7,434 bases of DNA from Dehalococcoidia bacterium (GTDB taxonomy: Bacteria > Chloroflexota > Dehalococcoidia > GIF9 > AB-539-J10): assembly GCA_004377135.1 (NCBI GenBank), contig SOHS01000011.1:1-7434 (forward strand), in the 5' to 3' direction. Positions 1 to 5,970 of this stretch are shown here, in pieces. The translations under genes were made by a program, and so were the position numbers. Position 1 is the first letter of the stretch, and each line of letters opens with the position of its first letter. A model generated the notes under the pieces. It made no database searches. It was not told the origin of the DNA and saw only the letters and a list, made by a program, of their open reading frames with translations.

Positions 1-23
1 TGAACAAAAAGCCAAATTGTTCA
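1..23. repeat. 7-bp inverted repeat TGAACAA / TTGTTCA
   Basis: TGAACAA at 1-7 and TTGTTCA at 17-23 form a perfect inverted repeat with a 9-base spacer. AATTGTTCA (15-23) recurs at 56-64, and ATTGTTCA occurs again at 495-502, so the heptamer is over-represented around the first gene. It could be an operator or the end of a larger repeat cut by the window edge. No function can be assigned from the sequence. Confidence 0.35.
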
Positions 24-87
24 GTAGATCAGCTAAAAAGAGCTATGTTCATTAGAATTGTTCACTTGCCAAACTTACTCCTATGGC

Positions 88-116
88 TTGCCATCAAAAA
101 ACTGCAAGCATAAAAT
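88..116 (+). promoter_or_regulatory. sigma-70-type promoter for the 96-residue membrane protein
   Basis: TTGCCA at 88-93 and TAAAAT at 111-116 are separated by exactly 17 bases. Each box matches the consensus at five of six positions. Transcription would begin about 70 bases before the ATG at 193. Inferred from sequence only. Confidence 0.55.
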
Positions 117-150
117 AGGGACGCCGAGAACATTCTGATCCTAGTCAGTG

Positions 151-531
151 GCTATCCAATGGCGATGAGGCGATTTCTAGCATAGCAAGGTAATGAAACA
201 GTCAGTTAAGCAATTTCTAAAACCAGCTTGGAGAAAAATCCTAATCACCCTAATTCTTCTAGGTCTTACATATTTCCATAAGGTCGACTGTTTACCTCCA
301 GGAATGTTAATATGCGAAGCCTATGGATTTCCAATTTCTTACTTTCGCATGTGGAGTGGGGATTTCGTTTATTGTCCCCAATATTCTATTTTATGGCTGG
401 GGCTGGTAGTAGATTTAATCTTCTGGTATTTTGTTTCCTCTGCAATAGTTTTTGCTCTTATACAGTTAAAGAAGCGACATTAACAATGCATCGGATTGTT
501 CACTTTGCTATCCATAGCGCCTGAGGCAGAT
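151..531 (+). repeat. imperfect direct repeats flanking the 96-residue gene
   Basis: GCTATCCAATGGCG plus ATGAGGC and GAT at 151-173 resembles GCTATCC-ATAGCG plus CTGAGGC and GAT at 507-531, with about 20 matches over 24 aligned bases. Separately, the 11-mer ATTGTTCACTT is identical at 57-67 and 495-505. In the downstream copy the two blocks are adjacent; upstream they are 84 bases apart. The pairs bracket the gene, which could mean past insertion or a repeated regulatory site, or may be chance. Confidence 0.3.
193..483 (+). CDS. small two-helix membrane protein, unknown function
   Basis: A 96-residue protein. A short basic N-terminus (residues 1-15, with Lys and Arg) is followed by a hydrophobic helix at about 16-28. 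A loop of about 35 residues carries Cys33, Cys41 and Cys61 and the motif YGFPISY at 44-50. A second helix lies at about 66-90, and the end is basic (KKRH). The basic ends suggest both termini are cytoplasmic, with the cysteine-bearing loop outside. From memory, the pattern FLKP...YGFP...DLIFWY belongs to a recurrent family of short uncharacterised membrane proteins in archaeal and bacterial genomes; no function is known to me. The start is the first ATG; AAGG at 187-190 lies only two bases before it, so the ribosome site is poor. It is the only plus-strand gene here and ends about 190 bases from the tail of the convergent 4Fe-4S gene. The overlapping frame at 312-524 is a shadow. Confidence 0.75.
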   Translation: MKQSVKQFLKPAWRKILITLILLGLTYFHKVDCLPPGMLICEAYGFPISYFRMWSGDFVYCPQYSILWLGLVVDLIFWYFVSSAIVFALIQLKKRH

Positions 532-601
532 GTAGGCCTAGAATAGAGCCGCGGCGGGATTTAACAACCTTAATAAGCTACCTGGCAATCTTAGCTTTTG
601 C

Positions 602-634
602 CCTTCGGCGTCTTCTGAGCCAGATTACCGAAGG
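602..634. repeat. nested inverted repeat downstream of the 4Fe-4S gene
   Basis: CCTTCGG at 602-608 pairs with CCGAAGG at 628-634, a perfect 7-bp stem. Inside the loop, TCTG (614-617) pairs with CAGA (621-624) around a three-base loop. It lies just past the stop codons of two convergent genes, where a transcript-end structure would be expected, but neither strand has a T run after the stem. It is therefore not a standard intrinsic terminator. Confidence 0.35.
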
Positions 635-674
635 TGGAATTCGGGACCAGTTCGTTGGAAACAGGTCTCCAGCT

Positions 675-1757
675 CTATTCGAAAGGATATGCCTTACCCG
701 TTTCTTTCCCCATTTCCTGCAGCAATGCTTTACCACCGGAGAAAATGGGCGAGGCTTCTTGAGGTGATTTGTGAACCATGGTGATTGACTCTGTGGGACA
801 CGTAGATGCACAGAGTCCACAGCCAATGCACCTATCCTTGTCGATGACGGTATAGTCATTTTCACTTCGGATGGCATTTACCTGGCATCGCTCCACGCAG
901 GTACCGCAGTTAGTGCAGGTCTCCTGGTTTTTTGTGGCATAGTAGTTTGACCTTACTATGGCTTGCGGATTACCGTATTTTGTGACGTGTGCTAAAGACT
1001 TGCAACAGCAGCCACAGCAGTTACATATGAATGCCTTGTTGCCCGCGCTGTTTGTGGAGCAGTGAATCAGGCCATCCTCCTCGGCTTTCCCCAGTATCTC
1101 CTTTGCCTCCTCTTTTGAAATTTCCCGACCGAGTCCATTTTCAATGTAGAAGTCGGCTGATGCCCCAAAGCTCATACAAGCCTCCAGTAGCTTGTCACAT
1201 CCCTTTCCAGCCATTCTACTTTCTTTCCGGCAAATGCAGTCGGCAACAGCAAACCTGGTATGTGATTCGATAATCTGTGACACCTTTTCATAGGGCTGAA
1301 TCTCGGTGCTCCCTTCTATCTCTTGCTCAACAGGGATAACGCGAAGTCCTCCTAATTTTCGGTTGCGCTGTGCAGGTACCATTCCCTCCTCGAAATACTT
1401 CTCGTAAAGCTTGATGTTTTCCTGGGTCAGGTTTTTCAACTGGAGTTCCCAGATTCCCACTATCCAGGGTATCAGGGCGTAGTAAAGCTCGTTTTCAGGC
1501 GCTGTATAACGCATTATTAATCCCCTTTTGGACATATCGTAAAGGGTTCTTCCCAGTTCAGTTTTGTCCTTCCCTGTCCGCTCTGCTATATCCGCTACAT
1601 TTTCTGGTGGGAAAGGTCTCAAGTGCAACATTATCTCGGCCTCATCGAGAGCAAAGAGGTGCTGTAGTATCTCCAGCTCCACGCCGCTTTCAGTTTTGGG
1701 GAATCCCTGCGGGAACATATCCAGTCTTTCACGAAGTCTTTCATAAACGTTAGGCAT
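675..1757 (-). CDS. winged-helix / 4Fe-4S dicluster ferredoxin protein
   Basis: A 360-residue protein, probably an electron carrier or redox-linked regulator. Residues about 25-95 look like a winged-helix (MarR-like) module, with NVADIAERTGKDKTELGRTL as the helix-turn-helix and a following wing. The middle has a cysteine series (C174, C176, C187, C194, C233) and the unusual block ICNCCGCCC, with C245, C247, C248, C250, C251 and C252. The C-terminus holds a bacterial-type 2[4Fe-4S] ferredoxin: CTNCGTCVERC (281, 284, 287, 291) and CIGCGLCASTCP (310, 313, 316, 320). No signal peptide is seen, so it is cytoplasmic. I chose the ATG at 1757 because AGGAGG (1763-1768) lies five bases before it; a GTG at 1763 would sit inside that site. 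The whole architecture is familiar from anaerobic bacteria, annotated only as 4Fe-4S binding protein. The reading frame stays open for 27 codons after the TAG (next stop 591-593). Confidence 0.88.
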   Translation of the reverse strand: MPNVYERLRERLDMFPQGFPKTESGVELEILQHLFALDEAEIMLHLRPFPPENVADIAERTGKDKTELGRTLYDMSKRGLIMRYTAPENELYYALIPWIVGIWELQLKNLTQENIKLYEKYFEEGMVPAQRNRKLGGLRVIPVEQEIEGSTEIQPYEKVSQIIESHTRFAVADCICRKESRMAGKGCDKLLEACMSFGASADFYIENGLGREISKEEAKEILGKAEEDGLIHCSTNSAGNKAFICNCCGCCCKSLAHVTKYGNPQAIVRSNYYATKNQETCTNCGTCVERCQVNAIRSENDYTVIDKDRCIGCGLCASTCPTESITMVHKSPQEASPIFSGGKALLQEMGKETGKAYPFE

Positions 1758-1762
1758 AGGCA

Positions 1763-1768
1763 CCTCCT
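1763..1768 (-). promoter_or_regulatory. Shine-Dalgarno AGGAGG deciding the start of the 4Fe-4S gene
   Basis: A perfect AGGAGG stands five bases before the ATG at 1757. It overlaps the alternative GTG at 1763, which therefore is very unlikely to be the start codon. Confidence 0.8.
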
Positions 1769-1792
1769 CTCACTTTTGACGAGAATGAATTC

Positions 1793-1850
1793 TTGTCCAG
1801 AAACAATGTACTACACCCCTTTGATCGGACAAATGAGGTAAGGAATGTCC
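1793..1850. promoter_or_regulatory. operator-like TTGTCC / GGACAA / TGTCC repeats in the 4Fe-4S gene leader
   Basis: TTGTCC at 1793-1798, GGACAA at 1827-1832 and TGTCC at 1846-1850 give two overlapping inverted pairs that share the middle element. They sit between the predicted promoter and the gene. Because the encoded protein has a winged-helix module, autoregulation at such a site is conceivable, but this is inference and the arms are short. Confidence 0.25.
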
Positions 1851-1869
1851 AACAGCAGGCAAGTGTTAC

Positions 1870-1898
1870 AATATAATACAAAATAGTAGAAAGTTCAA
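1870..1898 (-). promoter_or_regulatory. sigma-70-type promoter for the 4Fe-4S gene
   Basis: On the minus strand TTGAAC (1893-1898) and TATATT (1870-1875) are 17 bases apart, matching the consensus at four and five of six positions. The leader to the ATG at 1757 would be a little over 100 bases. The 250-base gap 1758-2007 holds nothing else recognisable apart from the repeats at 1793-1850. Confidence 0.5.
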
Positions 1899-2007
1899 CC
1901 GAGTACATTCCTATTTTTTGTAGGCTTAGTTACATAATAGTCGGAAACGTTGGCTGATAATTCGGGTATCTGTTACTTGCCCCCGACATCAACCCCATAA
2001 GAACGAC

Positions 2008-2805
2008 TTAAGGACGAATCTTGAATTTAGCTACCTGTGGAGATGGAAAGAATTCCCATTCTCCCTTGCAACCAGAGTTTACAGCAGCTACTTCCACATG
2101 TAACATCGCAATACCGCAATCCAAACGTTTAGAGACATTGAACTCTGGCCCGCTAGTCCTTACGAAAACTGTGATGCTATCGTCTTGTACGTTAAAACCC
2201 CATGGTTGACGATTGACAGCAGAAGGAGCAAGCCTGGCAGCTTCAAGAGATACATTTATCCAGTTAGGCCACTGCTCCTTTGGCAAGCCTCTAACCAGCT
2301 TGGAAAGTGGTAAACGATTATGTGACCGACCAAAACGGGTCATCAACTTCTCTTCCCAAGACTCAGACTCCCGCGCATAGCCCACTGGAGTTACAGCCAG
2401 TATCCGTTCTTTATTGCTCACTTCTATGAGAGAAGTCACGATCTCCGGTCTGAAAAAGCCGGCAACCCAACACGTATTTAATCCCAAAGCTGTCGCCTCT
2501 AAGATGATTCCCTCACCTGTGTAGCCGACCCTCTCCTGGACAAATGGGTCATCCATGTTTCCGATAAAAGCAATGAACGCCGGGGCGCCTTTGACCTTAC
2601 CGTAGCTTCCAATAATACCTTTGAAAACGCTCTCTGTTGATTCAATTACAAGACGTGACCGAGCACTGGGAAATGGAGCGAACTGGTTACAGACCTTGTC
2701 CAGAGCTGCCAGGGTCTCTGGAGTTATGGGTAAATTGGGATCGAAACGTCTGCGTGACCTCCGCTTTTTGATTGCCGGGTGCCATGTTGAGAAAGGGATG
2801 TCCAT
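2008..2805 (-). CDS. putative TM1586-type nitroreductase (FMN-dependent)
   Basis: A 265-residue flavoprotein of the nitroreductase superfamily, most like the putative TM nitroreductase family (TM1586 type), in which two half-domains in one chain mimic the usual dimer. The first half has the basic FMN-phosphate motif KKRRSRRRF (13-21), a GAPAFIAFIG strand (73-82), and the helix GEGIILEATALGLNTCWVAGF (98-117, ends approximate). The second half repeats the theme with LEAARLAPSAVNRQPWGF (about 187-204), whose PSAxNRQPW is the classical nitroreductase FMN-contact signature. The expected role is NAD(P)H-dependent two-electron reduction of nitro compounds, quinones or similar acceptors in the cytoplasm; the real substrate is unknown. 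It lies 107 bases (stop to start codon 84 bases of gap) downstream of the DUF362 gene on the same strand. There is no Shine-Dalgarno site before the ATG, but TATTAG ends six bases before it, which suggests a leaderless transcript. Confidence 0.88.
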   Translation of the reverse strand: MDIPFSTWHPAIKKRRSRRRFDPNLPITPETLAALDKVCNQFAPFPSARSRLVIESTESVFKGIIGSYGKVKGAPAFIAFIGNMDDPFVQERVGYTGEGIILEATALGLNTCWVAGFFRPEIVTSLIEVSNKERILAVTPVGYARESESWEEKLMTRFGRSHNRLPLSKLVRGLPKEQWPNWINVSLEAARLAPSAVNRQPWGFNVQDDSITVFVRTSGPEFNVSKRLDCGIAMLHVEVAAVNSGCKGEWEFFPSPQVAKFKIRP

Positions 2806-2811
2806 ATATTT

Positions 2812-2817
2812 CTAATA
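2812..2817 (-). promoter_or_regulatory. possible -10 box for leaderless nitroreductase transcript
   Basis: TATTAG on the minus strand is followed by six bases and then the ATG at 2805. This places the predicted first transcribed base on the start codon itself. No matching -35 hexamer is seen at 16-18 bases, so it is weak. A TTGAAA further upstream has only a poor -10 partner (TAACCT). Confidence 0.3.
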
Positions 2818-2889
2818 CTTGTAGGTTAACCCATCGACAGGTAAATTTCAAATGGATGAGGGACAGCAATATTCTGTAATACGGACTGA

Positions 2890-3783
2890 CTAGTCACGAG
2901 CCAGGATATCCCGAACCTGCACGGCAAAAGCCTCGCTCCTAGTATCTCCGGTGACAATCTGAATCTGCTTTGCCGAGGACACGCCCAGTCCCAGCTCAGC
3001 AGCTCGTGCAATCTGCTCTTGTTCAAAGATAGAGCCGCGGCTGACCTCTGGTGTCGTCCCCAACAGACGGAGAATCGCTACCCCTACCGCGTCGATGGCC
3101 ACTCGGTCGGTGCCAGCCAGCATAATCCTGGCCTCTACTTTGGTACCACGGTCGGGCCCACCGTCCACAAATGCCTCCACTCCATCCAGGACCACTAAAT
3201 CTGGCGAATAAGCGGTATTAATCTCAGCAATCATTTGCCGCTGGTAACGTGATGAATGAAGTTCGCCCATGTACGGATAGCCTTTCAAGGGGACAAGCCC
3301 TACCGAGTTCTTCAAAGAGAGTGTGAAATGGCCGCCGTAAGCATGTGTCTTGAGACAACAGGTCTGGACAGTTGATTCCGCCTCCAGATAAATGCGCGGA
3401 AAATGAAAACCTTGGCTCCAGTGACTTTCTCTAGGCTCTATTTTACTCCAGCCTTCGGGGCCTACCTCTTCCAGATTGAGGATGTTGAAGCCCAGTTCTT
3501 GAGCTAGCTTAAAAATCCCCTTCTTCTCCATAACTGTCCGGGGGCTATCTCCGGGTCCACTTCGCTCAGCCAGGGTGATCTGCTTTGCTCCCATCTGCTG
3601 GAGAGCTAGAACCAGAGACCGCAGTGTGTCATTATGCGTTGAACCCGGTGCCGGGTCAGCCGAATTGAAATTAGGTTTCAGCACCACACTTTTGCCACTA
3701 AAAGATTTTAACTCAAGGAGGTTTATTGCTTGCCTAACACCTTCACCCCGGTCCTTGGTGCTTATCAATGCCACTTTTGTCAT
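2890..3783 (-). CDS. DUF362 domain protein
   Basis: A 297-residue protein of the DUF362 family. Visible family motifs are VVLKPNFN (33-40), LKTHAYGGHFTLSLKNSVG (144-162), VVLDGVEAFVDGG (197-209) and AGTDRVAIDAVG (223-234). DUF362 domains are often fused to a ferredoxin domain; this copy has none, but a separate 2[4Fe-4S] protein is encoded two genes away. The biochemical function of the family is not settled, so none is assigned. The start chosen is the ATG at 3783 because GAGG (3789-3792) lies five bases before it and the protein then begins directly with the domain (MTKVALIST). The frame is open further up to a GTG at 3894, which would add 37 residues; that extension has an alanine/threonine-rich stretch that faintly recalls a Tat signal but lacks twin arginines and a ribosome site. 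The nitroreductase follows on the same strand and may be co-transcribed. Confidence 0.85.
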   Translation of the reverse strand: MTKVALISTKDRGEGVRQAINLLELKSFSGKSVVLKPNFNSADPAPGSTHNDTLRSLVLALQQMGAKQITLAERSGPGDSPRTVMEKKGIFKLAQELGFNILNLEEVGPEGWSKIEPRESHWSQGFHFPRIYLEAESTVQTCCLKTHAYGGHFTLSLKNSVGLVPLKGYPYMGELHSSRYQRQMIAEINTAYSPDLVVLDGVEAFVDGGPDRGTKVEARIMLAGTDRVAIDAVGVAILRLLGTTPEVSRGSIFEQEQIARAAELGLGVSSAKQIQIVTGDTRSEAFAVQVRDILARD

Positions 3784-3916
3784 ACAAACCTCATCCGTCG
3801 CGGTGGTCGTTAAGGCAGCCGCTGCAGTTGGGCGGGTCAGTTTCGCTACTTGTTGGAAACCATCCCTACAAGCTGCTAACAGGGATGACCACACTGCAAG
3901 TCAGCTTATTAGAGCC

Positions 3917-3946
3917 ATAGTACCAGTTTTATATCGCCGCCGGCAA
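3917..3946 (-). promoter_or_regulatory. candidate promoter for the DUF362 gene
   Basis: TTGCCG (3941-3946) and TACTAT (3917-3922) on the minus strand are 18 bases apart, each with four of six consensus matches. The leader to the ATG at 3783 would be about 125 bases, and it would include the alternative GTG at 3894. TATAAA just upstream has no -35 partner. Confidence 0.35.
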
Positions 3947-3976
3947 GGCTCTATTCAGCGGGAATACAGCTGGTTA

Positions 3977-4785
3977 TCACGGACAGGTAATATTCATTCG
4001 GTCGCTGTCCCAGCAATGCCAGTCGTCATCGCCGAAATGATTGAAATCCTTGACGCGCCCTTCTCCGGTAGTGCTGCTCCATTCGATATACGTGTGGTTG
4101 TCTTCGCCCTTGTTGTACAAATCCCAGATGTGGTCGTAGGGAACACCTTTAGTATACTGGGTATCGATATAACCTCCGTTCTCCGGATCATCGGGAACTA
4201 TGTTTGTGTATTTGATGGCATGCGTACCTGCGGAGATATTGCGGGACCAGTCTATTTGCAGGAGGTCGATTGGGTCGGCCGGGCTCTTCTTAAGAATCCA
4301 GAAGCCCTCGGTTGCGGGGAGATCGCATTCGCCATAGTACCATAGAAAATCTTCATACTCGCCTTCTTTGGATATTTTCATCTCCCAGTGGACTCCCTCC
4401 GTGATAAACTGTCCGTGCAGCTCAGCGGTGTATACGGAGCCGCCGATGTTTACCGAATATGACCAGACCCATGAGCCGTCTGGCTGCTGAAGCGGAATAT
4501 TATGGAAAGACGCACGAAATGCCGCTACCGGCACAGCAAGTCCGACTCTGATAACTAGGCCCAGATACCTACGACGCTCGCCGCATAGTTCCAGTTGGAT
4601 TGATTACCTGTTGCAAGAGATGTTAGACCATTGGTCTCATCGAAGTCTTCAAAGGAGATGACAAAAGTCTCTTCCGGCGGAATAGTCGGCGCTCCCGATG
4701 CGTCACTGCATCCGGCGACGGTTAAAATCACCATGGCCAGAACCAGCAGTAAATGCACCAGCGTTCTACCTCTCAGTATTTTCAT
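3977..4785 (-). pseudogene. conserved secreted lipoprotein, broken by one frameshift
   Basis: Two consecutive frames make one protein of about 269 residues. The first (4785 to 4555) starts at ATG 4785 with a good AGAGGA site (4791-4796). It encodes a signal peptide with lipobox VAGC (Cys26), so the product would be a membrane-anchored, exported lipoprotein. It reads to ...SVVGIW and then stops at a TAG. The second frame (to 3977) is open across that point and continues LVIRVGLAVPVAAF, then QPDGSWVWSY, AELHG, ISKEGEYEDFLWYYG, NGGYID and, near the end, HFGDDDWHCWD and a terminal CP. I recall a lipoprotein family of this length with a hydrophobic segment ending in VPVAAF, then QxDGxWxWSY and a tryptophan-rich beta-strand body; function unknown. 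The total of 809 bases is one short of a whole number of codons, so one lost base near 4556-4563 explains everything. It may be a real mutation or an assembly error. The second frame alone would have to start at an internal GTG (4534) with no signal peptide. Confidence 0.75.
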
Positions 4786-4790
4786 AAATA

Positions 4791-4796
4791 TCCTCT
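4791..4796 (-). promoter_or_regulatory. Shine-Dalgarno AGAGGA for the lipoprotein gene
   Basis: AGAGGA lies five bases before the ATG at 4785. It supports this ATG as the true start of the lipoprotein and argues against translation beginning at the internal GTG at 4534. Confidence 0.6.
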
Positions 4797-4850
4797 TTGC
4801 CTACCTTCGCCTGTTGCCTGAATCATGGCATAAGGCAGGCATATAGAGAA

Positions 4851-4879
4851 ATGCTAACATCTGAGCGAAGAACAGTCAA
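4851..4879 (-). promoter_or_regulatory. sigma-70-type promoter for the lipoprotein gene
   Basis: TTGACT (4874-4879, five of six matches) and TAGCAT (4851-4856, four of six) are 17 bases apart on the minus strand. The leader would be about 60 bases. It suggests transcription independent of the upstream 247-residue gene. Confidence 0.5.
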
Positions 4880-4975
4880 CGGCATTTTAGATGTGTGTTT
4901 ATGGTATGTGGTTTGTCACACTCAGATGCTCTGTTCTGGAGGTTCTACACCTGGAGATAACACAGGCCGGCTCTT

Positions 4976-5719
4976 TCAGGTTATTATGGGGGATTGCTGC
5001 TCCTGGAAAGGGTGCATCCTCAGGACCAGCGAGAAAAGGAAGGGATACTTCGCTTTCAAGTGCTGAACGTAGTCTAACCACTCACTGGCCAGATGGTCAT
5101 ACATTCTTTGGATATCGACAGCAAGGTGCTCCAGGTCTTTCTCGGGAAGACCAATAAGCGATGGTCTTGCCTCAAGCTCTTCATCCAGGTGGGTAACTGC
5201 CCAGAGCAGGTCGGTAAAACGGTCATGCTCCAGCAAGCTGGGATTCTCTAGCAGCGTCAACAAGAACGTTCGTTTCTGCGCCAGAAAGGCTTTGAGCCTG
5301 CCGAGGTCTATATTCCGGCAGTCAACATCTACTTTGAGGTGGTAAGCAAAGTCGACAGCTTTTTGGAAATCTCTCTTTGTCCAGCTCTCAGTAACGTTCA
5401 GGTGGCTGGAAATCTCCAGGCGGTTATCGAAATGTTCGAGGAGATCTTGAAGTAGGTGATTGCCCAGTTCGCTGAAAAAAGCTCCCACCACCATATTTAG
5501 TTTTTCTAGTTTAGCTTGCATCTCCCGGCGGGCCAGGAGGCGCTCGATGATAATCACCACTAATAGGACCTGGAGGGGCAGAAAGGCAAGGTCACCGACC
5601 ATATAGATAAATATATGGCGAACATCACGAAAAATGAGGTAATGAATGAAATATGCAAGTGCTGAAAGCGCCACAAATGCAATAGCTAAGTAGATAACAA
5701 ATGAGAACCGCTTTCGCAT
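4976..5719 (-). CDS. conserved two-helix membrane protein with helical cytoplasmic domain
   Basis: A 247-residue protein. Basic MRKR leads into a first membrane helix at about 7-29. The short segment FRDVRHIFIYMVGD follows, then a second helix at about 40-59 ending in the charged ERLLARREMQAKLEKLN, which begins a long amphipathic region. From about 65 to 230 the protein is almost wholly predicted helix, rich in Leu, Glu, Asp, Arg and His, without recognisable catalytic motifs; the basic N-terminus and positive residues after helix two put this domain in the cytoplasm. I recall uncharacterised homologues in methanogens and anaerobic bacteria sharing IHYxIFxDxxHIFIYxxGDxAFLPL and NMVxGAFFSE. 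Function is unknown; a sensory or scaffold role would be speculation. No good Shine-Dalgarno site precedes the ATG and no alternative ATG/GTG/TTG lies just upstream in frame. It stands alone, 190 bases from the lipoprotein start. Confidence 0.8.
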   Translation of the reverse strand: MRKRFSFVIYLAIAFVALSALAYFIHYLIFRDVRHIFIYMVGDLAFLPLQVLLVVIIIERLLARREMQAKLEKLNMVVGAFFSELGNHLLQDLLEHFDNRLEISSHLNVTESWTKRDFQKAVDFAYHLKVDVDCRNIDLGRLKAFLAQKRTFLLTLLENPSLLEHDRFTDLLWAVTHLDEELEARPSLIGLPEKDLEHLAVDIQRMYDHLASEWLDYVQHLKAKYPFLFSLVLRMHPFQEQQSPIIT

Positions 5720-5778
5720 ATTAATTACCAGAACCTCGATCAGTAAATGGGTACAACATAGTCTAGTTTTACTTGAAT

Positions 5779-5807
5779 ATTATAGTGACATAGTCGCCAT
5801 CGGGCAA
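5779..5807 (-). promoter_or_regulatory. sigma-70-type promoter for the 247-residue membrane protein
   Basis: TTGCCC (5802-5807) and a perfect TATAAT (5779-5784) are 17 bases apart on the minus strand. The predicted start of transcription is about 50 bases before the ATG at 5719. Confidence 0.55.
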
Positions 5808-5820
5808 GATGCTAATATTC

Positions 5821-5870
5821 TAGGGACATAATACCTGAGTGTAGTAGGCCTAATTATTATGGTGTCCCTA
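5821..5870. mobile_element. MITE/REP-like imperfect palindrome, possible IS remnant
   Basis: TAGGGACATAATA (5821-5833) is the inverted copy of TATTATGGTGTCCCTA (5855-5870), apart from three extra bases in the right arm. The spacer is 21 bases. The right end, TATGGTGTCCCTAAAATTCC (5859-5877 region), closely resembles ends I recall beside REP-associated or IS200-like transposases (ATGGTGTCCCC...). No transposase is present, so it would be a non-autonomous element or remnant. It lies between the ABM gene and the promoter of the 247-residue gene. The rest of the gap (5871-5970) shows only a 5-bp hairpin, GGCAT (5902-5906) with ATGCC (5914-5918). Confidence 0.4.
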
Positions 5871-5970
5871 AAATTCCGTTGCTGTCTTTACAACCTATGC
5901 CGGCATTAAAAACATGCCTGAGATAAGCAGAAAATTGAAATGAGCCGTTATCGACAAAACCGACGCCTTA

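Noticed and set aside
578..877. 99-residue minus-strand frame ending in an Arg-rich tail
   Set aside because: It overlaps the ferredoxin end of the 4Fe-4S gene in another frame. The Arg run is a by-product of codons in the downstream repeat, and no family or ribosome site is apparent.
2887..2896. Palindrome TGACTAGTCA at the DUF362 stop codon
   Set aside because: Ten-base palindromes are common by chance, and it overlaps the stop codon with no other support.
3948..3957. GGCTCTATTC shared (inverted) with 541-550 and partly with 672-680
   Set aside because: It is short, the copies sit in unrelated contexts, and one lies across a coding end; probably coincidence.
3575..4345. 256-residue plus-strand frame
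   Set aside because: It runs opposite to the DUF362 and lipoprotein genes, whose motifs are clear. It is long only because the opposite strand avoids stops; no recognisable domain.
3977..4534. Downstream part of the lipoprotein as an independent gene starting at GTG 4534
   Set aside because: The frame is open and shows conserved-looking sequence (LVIRVGLAVPVAAF) upstream of that GTG, there is no good ribosome site, and the product would lack any export signal.
4555..4563. Programmed ribosomal frameshift at the lipoprotein junction
   Set aside because: TGG GCC TAG does not form a slippery heptamer, and no clear stimulatory hairpin follows.
4807..4835. TGCCT / AGGCA hairpin as a terminator of the 247-residue gene
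   Set aside because: The stem is five base pairs with a long loop, and no T run follows.
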